From: Lysobacteraceae bacterium | Lineage (GTDB): Bacteria > Pseudomonadota > Gammaproteobacteria > Xanthomonadales > Rhodanobacteraceae | Reading direction: 5' to 3' | NCBI GenBank assembly: GCA_028866435.1 | Contig: JAGWIC010000003.1 | Location: forward strand, 1 to 64,000 | Length of the DNA stretch: 64,000 nucleotides | Shown: in pieces, positions 1-8,437 of the stretch | How positions within the stretch are numbered: the first letter of the stretch is position 1 | Layout: every line of letters starts with the position of its first letter | Program-made: the position numbers and the translations under genes | Notes under the pieces: generated by a model | Database searches by the model: none | Told to the model about the DNA's origin: nothing | Seen by the model: the letters and a program-made list of their open reading frames with translations, nothing else

Positions 1-192
1 AACGAGCTGCTGTGGGATATCGAGGACCGCATCCGGTTGAAGGAGCGTGCGCAGGAGTTCGACCAGGAATTCATCGAGCTGGCCCGCGCCGTGTATTTCC
101 GCAACGACGAACGCGCGGCGTTCAAGCGCAGCATCAACCTCAAGCTCGGCTCGCAACTGGTCGAGGAAAAGTCGTACCAGAATTACCGCTGA
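1..192 (+). CDS. C-terminal end of a DUF6165-like conserved protein (truncated by window start)
   Basis: Frame 1 open from base 1 to TGA at 190-192: NELLWDIEDRIRLKERAQEFDQEFIELARAVYFRNDERAAFKRSINLKLGSQLVEEKSYQNYR; resembles the DUF6165 C-terminus from memory. Confidence 0.7.
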   Translation, partial: NELLWDIEDRIRLKERAQEFDQEFIELARAVYFRNDERAAFKRSINLKLGSQLVEEKSYQNYR

Positions 193-2261
193 GCGCCGGG
201 CGGCGCCTGCGCGACTTCGCCGTTGCCGGCCGCGTCTAGGGCACTCCCTGGCGTGCGCTCCCGCTGCCGATCGAGCCAGCGGTGGAATTCGGCGACGGGC
301 AGCGGGCGACTGATCCAGTAGCCCTGGATGGCGTCGCAGCGGAGCTTGGCCAACGCATCCCATTGCCGTGGGGTCTCGACCCCCTCGGCGACGACGTACA
401 GCGCCAGGTGGCCGGCGATGGTGGTGATGGCCTCGACGAAGGGATCGTGGCGGTCGGCCTGCAGGTCCTGGATGAACACGCGGTCGATCTTGACCTCCTG
501 CAGCGGCAGGTGCTTGAGGTTGGCCAGCGAGGCATAGCCCGAGCCGAAGTCGTCGAGCGAGAGGCGGAACCCCTGCAGGCGCAGTTCCTTCATCTTGCGC
601 ACGACGTCCTCGGGATCCCGCAGGAACGCGCTTTCGGTAAGCTCCAGCGTGATCCGCCGCGGGTCGGCGCCGGTGCCATCCACGGTCTCCCTGAGCGAGC
701 GCACGAAATCCTTGGCGAACAGTTGCCAAGGACTGATGTTGATCGATATCCGCGCCTGGGACGTGCCCGCCGGCCAGCTGGCGAGTTCGAGGCAGGCCAG
801 CCGGGCGACCTTCAGGCCGATGGCATGGATCAGGCCGGTTTCCTCGGCGATGGGGATGAACTCGCCCGGCATGATCAGCCCGTGCTCGGGGTGGCGCCAG
901 CGCAGCAGGGCCTCCGCGCCGATGAAGTCGCCGCGCAGGTCGACCTGCGGCTGGCAGTACAGCTCGAATTCGTCGCCGTCCAGCGCGCGGATCAGGCCCC
1001 GCTCCAGCATCAGGTTGCGGCTGGCCTGGGCCTGCATGGTGCCTTCGAATACCAGGGCATGGTTGCCGCCCAGGCCCTTGGCGCGATGCAGCGCCACGGC
1101 GACCTGCTGCAGCGCGCTCTCGGCATCGCGCGCCATTTCAGGCAGCAGGGCGATGCCGGCGCTGATCCGGATGGTCAGGTCGTGGGCGCCGATGAGGAAG
1201 GGATTGGCAAGCCCCGCGATCATCTCGTCCACGATCCGCCGCGCCATGCTCTCGGCATCGCCGGCGGGAAGGTCGGCCAGCAGGAGGAAATCGTCGCTGC
1301 CGTCGCGGGCCAGCAGGCTGCCGGGCGGGGCCGCCGCGGCGAGGCGCGTGGCGATGGCCCGCAGCAGCAGGTCGCCGACGGCACGGCCCAGCGACTCGTT
1401 GATGGTACGGAAGTGGTCGATGTTGAACAGCACCAGGGTGCTGGCCGGCTTTGCACCGGCGTCGAGCTTGTCCTGGAGGCATTCGAACATCCGCAGCCGG
1501 TTCGGCAGGCCGGTCGTGCGGTCGTGGTAGGCGAGATGGCGCAGTTCCGCCTCGACTTCCAGGCGGCGCTCCGTTTCCTCGCGCAGTTCGCGGCCGAGCT
1601 GATGTCCCATCAGCACCACCAGCGCGACGAAGGCCAGCGCCCTCAGGGGAAAGTCCTGGTTGAAGTGCTGGTAGTACACCTCCAGGCCGGCCTGGAGCAC
1701 CAGGTAGACGGTCAGCGGCAGCGCGCGGGAGCTGCTGCTGTTGTGCCACAGGACGATGCAGCAACCGATCCACCACAGGTACACCGCGTCCCTGGCGACG
1801 GCGTAGGCCTTGAACAGTGGCCCGGGCTGCAGGACATAGTGCTGGACATGCTCCCCCCACGGCAGGGTCAGCGGCGCACTGCGGAGGATGGTGCCATAGA
1901 TGAGGCTGTGGCCCGGGCCGAGGTCGAGCAGCAGCAGGGAACCGAATACGACGCAGGCCGCCGCCAGCCAGCGGCGCCAGTGGCGCAGCTCGCAGTACAG
2001 GCCGATGAACCAGACTCCAGCCGGATAGACAAGTATGGAGACAAGGCTGTGCCAGGCGATCACCTGGCGCGCCGTGGCGAGCGAATCGGTCTCGATCCGC
2101 ATCGCCGCCAGCAGCAGGATGCCGGCCAGCAGCAGGCTCAAGCAGCCAAACGCCCGGTTCAGGCGCCGTCGACTGCCGATCGAGCCCGACAGCAGGGCGT
2201 AGACGCCTGCCATCAGGGAGATGCCGCAGGCAATCAGCAGGCTGGCCAGGTAGATCGTCAT
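183..2261 (-). CDS. Membrane-anchored GGDEF/EAL protein; GGDEF degenerate (GSDDF), EAL motifs intact; probable c-di-GMP phosphodiesterase
   Basis: N-terminal multi-TM region; RDGSDDF in place of GGDEF; EALLRWRHP, SINIS, ELTES, LDDFGSGYASL, VKIDRVFI, AEGVET. Start chosen at MTIYLASLL rather than the upstream ATG. Confidence 0.88.
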   Translation of the reverse strand: MTIYLASLLIACGISLMAGVYALLSGSIGSRRRLNRAFGCLSLLLAGILLLAAMRIETDSLATARQVIAWHSLVSILVYPAGVWFIGLYCELRHWRRWLAAACVVFGSLLLLDLGPGHSLIYGTILRSAPLTLPWGEHVQHYVLQPGPLFKAYAVARDAVYLWWIGCCIVLWHNSSSSRALPLTVYLVLQAGLEVYYQHFNQDFPLRALAFVALVVLMGHQLGRELREETERRLEVEAELRHLAYHDRTTGLPNRLRMFECLQDKLDAGAKPASTLVLFNIDHFRTINESLGRAVGDLLLRAIATRLAAAAPPGSLLARDGSDDFLLLADLPAGDAESMARRIVDEMIAGLANPFLIGAHDLTIRISAGIALLPEMARDAESALQQVAVALHRAKGLGGNHALVFEGTMQAQASRNLMLERGLIRALDGDEFELYCQPQVDLRGDFIGAEALLRWRHPEHGLIMPGEFIPIAEETGLIHAIGLKVARLACLELASWPAGTSQARISINISPWQLFAKDFVRSLRETVDGTGADPRRITLELTESAFLRDPEDVVRKMKELRLQGFRLSLDDFGSGYASLANLKHLPLQEVKIDRVFIQDLQADRHDPFVEAITTIAGHLALYVVAEGVETPRQWDALAKLRCDAIQGYWISRPLPVAEFHRWLDRQRERTPGSALDAAGNGEVAQAPPGAQR

Positions 2262-2679
2262 GCGTGTTTCCCATCCCGGCAGCAGAACGAGTTGCATGCC
2301 GTCGACCGGCGGCGCGGTACCCCTCGGGCCGCGGTGGGGTTGCCCTTACGCTCGACGGGCGATCCAGCCCAACGACTTGCGGACCTTCACCAGTTGTCGG
2401 CTGCGATGGCCCGCAGTTGAGGGCAAGCATGCCGCGTCACGGGAGAAGCAGGAGTGAAAACCGGTGGAAACGGTGGCGAGCCCAGGCCATCGGCGGGGCG
2501 GTCGTTCGGCACGGCGGCCGTCCCGGGCGATACGGCTGCCCCATCATCGGCTGGCAGCGAGTCCGGCATCGGGCGCCGCCACCGTGCCGGTATCGCCCGG
2601 GCCGTACCTGCCCGAGGGACGGCCATGTTGCCGTGCAGCTCGATGGATGGAGTGTCCTGGGCTATCTTTCGCCCCGGGA

Positions 2680-2693
2680 TTGGATCGATCCAA
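2680..2693. promoter_or_regulatory. Perfect 14-bp palindrome TTGGATCGATCCAA, candidate LacI-family-type operator
   Basis: Exact palindrome centred on CG, 30 nt upstream of the GH92 ATG. Confidence 0.5.
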
Positions 2694-2723
2694 ACTTCTG
2701 ATTGCCCCAAGGGATATCTCGCC

Positions 2724-5162
2724 ATGCGCAAATGGAAACGGAGCCGGCATGCCACCGGCTCGAAGGGCTTTTTACTCGCCGGCCTGATCCTTTCGGGCAG
2801 CCTGTTTTCGCTGGCCGCGGCATGTGCGGCGGCGACGGGTACGCAGCCGGCCGAGGCGGTCAATCCGCTGATCGGCAGCAGCAACGGCGGCAACACCTAC
2901 CCTGGCGCCGTCATGCCGTTCGGCATGCTGCAGTGGAGTCCGGAGAACACGCGCGGGCAGCACACGCGCACGGCCTCGCCCAGCGGCTACCGGTTCGATG
3001 CCCGGCGCATCCGCGGCTTCAGCCTCACCCATCTGTCGGGCGCGGGCTGTGCGGGAGCCAGCGGCGACATTCCCGTCATGCCGGTCACCCGGCCGGTCAC
3101 CACCTCGCCCGCGACGGATACCGGCGACACGCGCTACGCCGCCGAGTTCCGCCACGCCGACGAGCGGGCGACGCCGGGCGACTACCGGCTGGCGCTGGCC
3201 AATGGCGTACGGCTGGAGCTGGCGGCGGCGATGCGCAGCGGCATCGCGAGCTTCGCCTTTCCCGCCGGCAAGCCGGCGAACCTGCTGGTCCGCACCGCGG
3301 ATTCGGAAGTGGGCAGCAGCGCGGCCGAGGCGCGGATCGATCCGGCGCAGCGGACGATCAGCGGCGCGGTCACCAGCGGCAACTTCTGCGGCTACCTGGC
3401 CAAGGCGGACCAGCGCAGCTACTACACGCTCTACTTCGTGGCCCGCTTCGACCAGCCGTTCACCGCCACCGGCGCCTGGCAGAATGCGGCGGTGCACGGC
3501 GGCGCGACTGCCGCGCAGGGCGGCACCGGCTACGACGCCAAGGGCTTCCCGGTGGCGGGCAAGGGTTCGGGCGTGTGGGTGTCGTTCGATCCGGGCAAGG
3601 GGCCGGTGGCGATGCGCGTGGGCATCTCCTACGTGAGCCTGGCGAACGCGCGCGCCAACCTCGATGCCGAGATTCCGCCCGGGACCACGCTGGCGCAGGT
3701 GCGCGAGCGTGCGCGCGATGCCTGGAACCGGGCGCTGGGCCGCATCCGCATCCAGGGTGGCACGGCCGACCAGCGCACGGTGTTCTACACCGCGCTGTAC
3801 CACAGCCTGCTGCACCCGAACGTGTTCAGCGACGTCGACGGCGAATACCGCGGCTTCGACCGGAAGATCCACCGCGTGCAGGGTGACCAGCACGCGCAGT
3901 ACGCCAATTTCTCCGGCTGGGACGTGTACCGCTCGCAACTGCAGCTGGTGACCTGGCTGATGCCGAAAGTGGGCAGCGACATCGCGCAGTCGCTCTACAA
4001 CCAGGCGCGGCAGAACCGGGGCGAGTGGGACCGCTGGACACACGACAGCGGCGGTACCCACGTGATGAGCGGGGATCCCGCGGTGCCCGCACTGGCGGAC
4101 ATCTACGCCTTCGGCGGACGCGGCTTCGACCTGCGCGGCGCCTACGCCTCGCTGGTCCGCGCCGCCACCGTGCCCACCGCCAACGACGCATCGGACGCCG
4201 GCTGCAACGTGGAATGCGTGGGCCAGCGGCCGTCGCTCGACCAGTGGCTGAAGCTGCACTACATCGCCACCCAATCGCACGCCTGGGGCGGCGCCGCCGA
4301 GACGCTGGAGGATGCGACGGCGGACTTCGCGCTGTCCGAACTCGCCGCCGACGTGGGCGACCGGGCAGGGCAGCGGCGCTTCCGCGCGCGCGCCGGCTAC
4401 TGGCGCAATCTGTTCAACCCGAAGGCCGCGCCCGACGGCGGCTACATCCAGAACCGCAATGCCGACGGCAGCTGGCCGGCCTTCACGCCGTCCACCGACG
4501 ACGGCTTCGTCGAGGCCAGCGCGGCGGTCTATGTGTGGATGGTACCGTTCGACCTGCACGGCCTGTTCGATGCGATGGGCGGCTACGGCAAGGCGACGGC
4601 GCGGCTGGACCGCTTCTTCCATCACGCCGACGGCCGCTGGGCCTTCACCGATGCCGGGCCATTGCACGCGGAACTGAACAACGAGCCGTCGGTGGAGACG
4701 CCCTGGCTCTACGATTTCGCCGGCCAGCCGTACCAGACCCAGGCGACCGTGCGCGCGGTGGTGAATGCGCTGTGGAAGAACGCGCCCGACGGCATCCCGG
4801 GCAACGACGATCTGGGCGAGATGTCGTCCTGGTACGTGTGGTCGGCGCTGGGGCTGTACCCCGAGATTCCCGGCCGCGCGGACCTGGTGGTGGGCAGCCC
4901 GCTGTTCGAGCGTGCCGTCGTCCACCGCCGCGATGGCGACGTGGTGATCGATGCGCCGGGCGCCTCGGCCGCCACGCCCTATGTGCATGCCCTGCAGATC
5001 GACGGCAAGCCGTACACGAGCCCGTGGCTGCCGGCGGCTTTCGCGACGCACGGTGGCCGGCTGCGCTTCTCGCTGCAGGCGGTGCCAGACAAGGCCTGGG
5101 GCAGCGACCTGCGCACCGCCCCGCCTTCGTTCCCGCCCGCTGCCGGGCACGCCGGTTCCTGA
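2724..5162 (+). CDS. GH92 family glycosyl hydrolase (alpha-1,2-mannosidase-like), exported
   Basis: Signal-peptide-like N-terminus; VNPLIGSSNGGNTYPGAVMPFGMLQWSPEN, SLLHPNVFSDVDGEYRGFD, NFSGWDVYRSQ, GNDDLGEMSSWYVWSALGLYPEIPG are typical of GH92. Confidence 0.93.
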   Translation: MRKWKRSRHATGSKGFLLAGLILSGSLFSLAAACAAATGTQPAEAVNPLIGSSNGGNTYPGAVMPFGMLQWSPENTRGQHTRTASPSGYRFDARRIRGFSLTHLSGAGCAGASGDIPVMPVTRPVTTSPATDTGDTRYAAEFRHADERATPGDYRLALANGVRLELAAAMRSGIASFAFPAGKPANLLVRTADSEVGSSAAEARIDPAQRTISGAVTSGNFCGYLAKADQRSYYTLYFVARFDQPFTATGAWQNAAVHGGATAAQGGTGYDAKGFPVAGKGSGVWVSFDPGKGPVAMRVGISYVSLANARANLDAEIPPGTTLAQVRERARDAWNRALGRIRIQGGTADQRTVFYTALYHSLLHPNVFSDVDGEYRGFDRKIHRVQGDQHAQYANFSGWDVYRSQLQLVTWLMPKVGSDIAQSLYNQARQNRGEWDRWTHDSGGTHVMSGDPAVPALADIYAFGGRGFDLRGAYASLVRAATVPTANDASDAGCNVECVGQRPSLDQWLKLHYIATQSHAWGGAAETLEDATADFALSELAADVGDRAGQRRFRARAGYWRNLFNPKAAPDGGYIQNRNADGSWPAFTPSTDDGFVEASAAVYVWMVPFDLHGLFDAMGGYGKATARLDRFFHHADGRWAFTDAGPLHAELNNEPSVETPWLYDFAGQPYQTQATVRAVVNALWKNAPDGIPGNDDLGEMSSWYVWSALGLYPEIPGRADLVVGSPLFERAVVHRRDGDVVIDAPGASAATPYVHALQIDGKPYTSPWLPAAFATHGGRLRFSLQAVPDKAWGSDLRTAPPSFPPAAGHAGS

Positions 5163-5185
5163 CCGGCGCCGCCGTGCCGGCGGCC

Positions 5186-6244
5186 TCAGCCGATCCCGAG
5201 GTGCGCGCTGGCGGCGTCGAAGCGCTCGATCGCGTCGCCGGCCTCGATCAGGTCCATCACGCCGGGATACTCGATCTTGCTGCCCCAGGCGATCGCGCTG
5301 GCCGGCTTGCCGAGATACTTGCGCGCGGCCGCGTCGTACTTGTCCACGCACCAGCGGCGGTCGGAATAGGGGCCGGAGCGGTGCGGGTTGCTCGCCGCGT
5401 GCAGGCCCAGCACCTTGGTGCCGACCGCGTTGGCCATGTGCATCGGACCGGAATCCGGCGTCAGCAGCAGTTGCGCGCGCGACAGCAGGGCCAGCAGTCT
5501 TTTCAGCGTGTCCCTGCCGGTAAGGTCGAGCGGCGCCGATGCGCAGGCCGTCCGCACCGCGTCGGCCATCGTGCGCTCGGCGGGCGAGGGGCCGCCCACC
5601 AGGGCCACCCGCCAGCCGCGTGCCACGGCGTGGTCGATCACCGCCGCGTAGCGCTCCGGCCGCCAGTTGCGCAGCGCGTGGCTGGAGGTCGGGCTGACCA
5701 GCAGGGTGGGCGCATCGCCCGGCAGCTGTTCCGCGGCCCAGGCATGCGCCTCGTCGGGTATCGGGATGTCCCAGCGCACCTCGACCTGCCTGAGCCCCAG
5801 CGGCTCGCAGAAGCTGCCGATGGCGTCGAGCACGTGCTCGCCGGTGCGCGCCGGGATGCGTTCGTTGACGACCAGGCCATGCAGATCCTTCGCCCGCGCC
5901 GCGTCGTAGCCGATGCGGCGGTCCGCCCTGATGCCCAGGCTCAGCAGGTTGGAGCGCAGCGCCACCTGCATCTGCAGCAGCGCATCGAAGCGGCGGCCGC
6001 GCAGCGCGCTCCATACCGCGCGCATGCCGTTCCAGCCGGCCGCCTTGTCGAAGGTGACAAAGTCCACGCCGGGCAGGTCGCCCACCAGCTTGCGCTCCAG
6101 CTTGCCCACGATCCAGGTCAGCGGCGTCTGTGGCCACGCCGCCTGCAGCGTGCGTACCAGCGGCACCACGTGGGTGACGTCGCCGATGGCCGAGCTGCGC
6201 AGCAGGCAGAGCGAGGAGGGAGCATGCATCGGGTTTGGGGTCAT
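5186..6244 (-). CDS. Glycosyltransferase family 9 (lipopolysaccharide heptosyltransferase I-like)
   Basis: SSAIGDVTHVVPLVRTLQ, WIVGKLERKLVGDLPGVDFV, LLVSPTSSHALRNWRPERYAAVIDHA, LLTPDSGPMHMANAVGTKVLGLHAASNPHRSGPY. Confidence 0.9.
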   Translation of the reverse strand: MTPNPMHAPSSLCLLRSSAIGDVTHVVPLVRTLQAAWPQTPLTWIVGKLERKLVGDLPGVDFVTFDKAAGWNGMRAVWSALRGRRFDALLQMQVALRSNLLSLGIRADRRIGYDAARAKDLHGLVVNERIPARTGEHVLDAIGSFCEPLGLRQVEVRWDIPIPDEAHAWAAEQLPGDAPTLLVSPTSSHALRNWRPERYAAVIDHAVARGWRVALVGGPSPAERTMADAVRTACASAPLDLTGRDTLKRLLALLSRAQLLLTPDSGPMHMANAVGTKVLGLHAASNPHRSGPYSDRRWCVDKYDAAARKYLGKPASAIAWGSKIEYPGVMDLIEAGDAIERFDAASAHLGIG

Positions 6245-6278
6245 GGGCCTGGGTTAGAATCGCCGGGGATCACAAGGC

Positions 6279-7010
6279 ATGATGATGCAGGAACGCAGGC
6301 ACGAAGACGCCCGAGGCGAGATTCTGTTCGACGCCGAGGTGTCGCCACAAGTCGGGCATGACTGGTTTGTGCCGGATTACTGGCGCGAACGCGGGGCCTT
6401 GCGCGTGCAGGCCGGTGGTCGCGGTGGCGTGGCCGTGATCGAGACCCCGGCAGGTGAATGCGTCCTGCGGCATTATCGCCGCGGCGGCCTGGTCGCCGCC
6501 TTGCTCGGGGATCGCTATCTGTGGCACGGCGCGGCGCGCACGCGGCCGTTCAGGGAATTTCGCCTGCTCGCGCAGATCGCCCGGCTGGCCTTGCCCGGGC
6601 CGGGCGTGGTGGCGGCGCGTTATGTCCGCCGCGGCATGTTCTATCGCGCCGACCTGATCACCCGCCGCATTGCCGCCGCGCAGACCCTGGCCGAGTGCCT
6701 GGCCGCGGGCCGGCTGGATGCGGGGCTGGCGGCGGCGGTCGGCGAGCTGATCGCCAGGTTTCATCGCGCCGGCGTCTGCCATGCGGATCTCAACGCGCAC
6801 AATGTGCTGGTGACGGCCCACGGCCTGTACCTGATCGATCTCGATCGTGGCCGGTTCCGCACGCCGGCGCGGCGCTGGCAGCAGGCCAACCTGCGGCGCC
6901 TGCGCCGTTCGCTGCTCAAGCTCGGCGCGGCACCGGCCGGCGCGGCGGCCTTCGAGGCGCAGGTCTGGCAACCGCTGCTGACCGGCTACGGACGTACCCC
7001 GAATCCATGA
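6279..7010 (+). CDS. kdkA: 3-deoxy-D-manno-octulosonic acid kinase
   Basis: GGRGGVAVIETPAGECVLRHYRRGGLVAALLGDRYLW and HRAGVCHADLNAHNVLVTAHGLYLIDLDRGR are KdkA-type kinase motifs; divergent from the GT9 gene. Confidence 0.9.
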   Translation: MMMQERRHEDARGEILFDAEVSPQVGHDWFVPDYWRERGALRVQAGGRGGVAVIETPAGECVLRHYRRGGLVAALLGDRYLWHGAARTRPFREFRLLAQIARLALPGPGVVAARYVRRGMFYRADLITRRIAAAQTLAECLAAGRLDAGLAAAVGELIARFHRAGVCHADLNAHNVLVTAHGLYLIDLDRGRFRTPARRWQQANLRRLRRSLLKLGAAPAGAAAFEAQVWQPLLTGYGRTPNP

Positions 7011-7765
7011 ACTGGCACCTGCATTTTCTCGGCGTCGGCGCGGCACATGCCGCGGCCCTGGGCTCGTCGGCGGTGGTGCTCGAACGCGATGGCGAGCCGC
7101 GGTTGCTGGTCGATTGCGGGCCGGACACGCTCGACCGCTATCGCGCGGCCTATGACGGCCTGCCGCAGGCCGTATACATCACCCACACCCACATGGACCA
7201 TGTGGCCGGCCTGGAGCAGTTGTTCTTCAAGCTGTGGTTCGACCCGGCGCGGCGCGGCCGCACGCGCCTGTTCCTCCATGCGGCGCTGGTGCCGTGGCTG
7301 CAGGCGCGGGTGGCCGACTACCCGGGCGCGCTGGCCGAGGGCGGCGTCAACTTCTGGGAGGCGTTCCGGCTGGTGCCGTGCACGCGCGGCTTCTGGCTCG
7401 ACGGCCTGTGGCTCGACGTATTCGCCACGCGCCATCACGTTCCGGGCACATCCTACGGGTTGGCGCTGGACGGCAGTTTCGTCTACACCGGCGATACCCG
7501 TCCGATCCCCGAGCTGCTGGCCCGTTACGCCGCGGGCCACGAGCTGATCGCACATGACTGCAGCCTGGTCGGCAATCCCTCGCACAGCGGCATCGACGAC
7601 ATCGAGCGGGAATACGATGCCGTCCTGCGCCAGCGGATGCTGCTGTACCACTACGGCAGCGCCGCCGACGGTGCGGCGCTGCTGGCACGTGGTTGCCGCA
7701 TCGCGGTTGCCGGCGAGCGGGTGGCGCTGCCCACGCCCTCCCCGCCGCGGCCCGGCGCCGGCTGA
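7007..7765 (+). CDS. MBL-fold metallohydrolase
   Basis: THTHMDHVAGLEQLFFKLWF (HxHxDH); ATGA overlap with kdkA stop. Confidence 0.85.
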   Translation: MNWHLHFLGVGAAHAAALGSSAVVLERDGEPRLLVDCGPDTLDRYRAAYDGLPQAVYITHTHMDHVAGLEQLFFKLWFDPARRGRTRLFLHAALVPWLQARVADYPGALAEGGVNFWEAFRLVPCTRGFWLDGLWLDVFATRHHVPGTSYGLALDGSFVYTGDTRPIPELLARYAAGHELIAHDCSLVGNPSHSGIDDIEREYDAVLRQRMLLYHYGSAADGAALLARGCRIAVAGERVALPTPSPPRPGAG

Positions 7766-7780
7766 GTCGGCGTGCCGTAC

Positions 7781-7809
7781 TTGCCTGCATGGGTGCGGTC
7801 GCTTATGAT
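7781..7809 (+). promoter_or_regulatory. Predicted sigma70 promoter for the tRNA-Ser locus
   Basis: TTGCCT, 17 bp, TATGAT; about 93 bp upstream of the first tRNA-Ser-like sequence. Confidence 0.55.
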
Positions 7810-7901
7810 TCCGCTTCTTTGCCGGGCCTGGCTGCCCTGCAGGGAAAGGCTGCAGAACAATCCTGTTTCTTCAGGTTGTTCGCGTGGTTGCAAGTGCAAG
7901 T

Positions 7902-8060
7902 GGAGAGGTGTCCGAGTGGTTGAAGGAGCACGCCTGGAAAGCGTGGGGTAAAACCTGTCGCGGGTTCGACAAATTCGTCTGGAACGAATTTGGACAGCCG
8001 CAGGCTGGCCCCGAACGCCAGTGAGGGGTGAGACTCAGGATGAGTCGAACAATCCCGCTC
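7902..8060 (+). pseudogene. Degenerate tRNA-Ser(GGA) copy with its T-loop interrupted by an ~80-nt insert; acceptor 3' strand lost
   Basis: GGAGAGGTGTCCGAGTGGTTGAAGGAGCACGCCTGGAAAGCGTG...GCGGGTTCGA, then an insert, then (C)AATCCCGCTC. Compare the intact copy at 8088-8177. Confidence 0.75.
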
Positions 8061-8087
8061 GGTGGTCAGTGGTGCGAAAAGTTATGC

Positions 8088-8177
8088 GGAGAGGTGTCCG
8101 AGTGGTTGAAGGAGCACGCCTGGAAAGTGTGTATAGGGTAAAACCTATCGCGGGTTCGAATCCCGCTCTCTCCGCCA
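8088..8177 (+). tRNA. tRNA-Ser (anticodon GGA), CCA encoded
   Basis: GGAGAGG acceptor, CACGC-CTGGAAA-GTGTG anticodon arm, long variable arm, GCGGGTTCGAATCCCGC T-arm, TCTCTCCGCCA. Confidence 0.95.
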
Positions 8178-8250
8178 GTTTCTGAACAAGGTGCGACAGC
8201 GTGAGGCTGGCGCAATAGCAAAACCAGCAAGCATTATCGCTTGACGTCCA

Positions 8251-8364
8251 TGGTGGCCCCGTCGGTCCCCCCGCGACGATAGTTCGCAAACTCCGCCAGG
8301 TCCGGAAGGAAGCAACGGTAGCGAATGATTCGGGTGCCGGGGTGTGGCTGGCGGGGCCGCCGCC
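8251..8364 (+). ncRNA. ffs: 4.5S / bacterial small SRP RNA (ends approximate)
   Basis: Diagnostic domain IV CCAGGTCCGGAAGGAAGCAACGGTAGC; terminal pairing GGTGGCCCCG/CGGGGCCGCC; directly upstream of dnaX, a common location. Confidence 0.92.
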
Positions 8365-8437
8365 ATTTCGGGGCGCGCTTTACTGACTTGTCTTCGCCGA
8401 CTTGGCACAATCGGCCTTTGCCCCCACGTTGGTAGCC

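Noticed and set aside
2387-2896. 169-aa minus ORF in the GGDEF-GH92 intergenic region
   Set aside because: No family resemblance; overlaps the GH92 start and the operator-like palindrome.
2772-6137. 1121-aa antisense ORF across GH92 and GT9 genes
   Set aside because: Low-complexity Arg/Ala/Gly-rich shadow ORF opposite clear GH92; the GT9 part belongs to the real minus-strand gene in another frame.
8035-8289. 84-aa minus-strand ORF (AERAGFEPAIGFTLYTLSRRAPSTTRTPLRI)
   Set aside because: Classic spurious translation antisense to tRNA-Ser.
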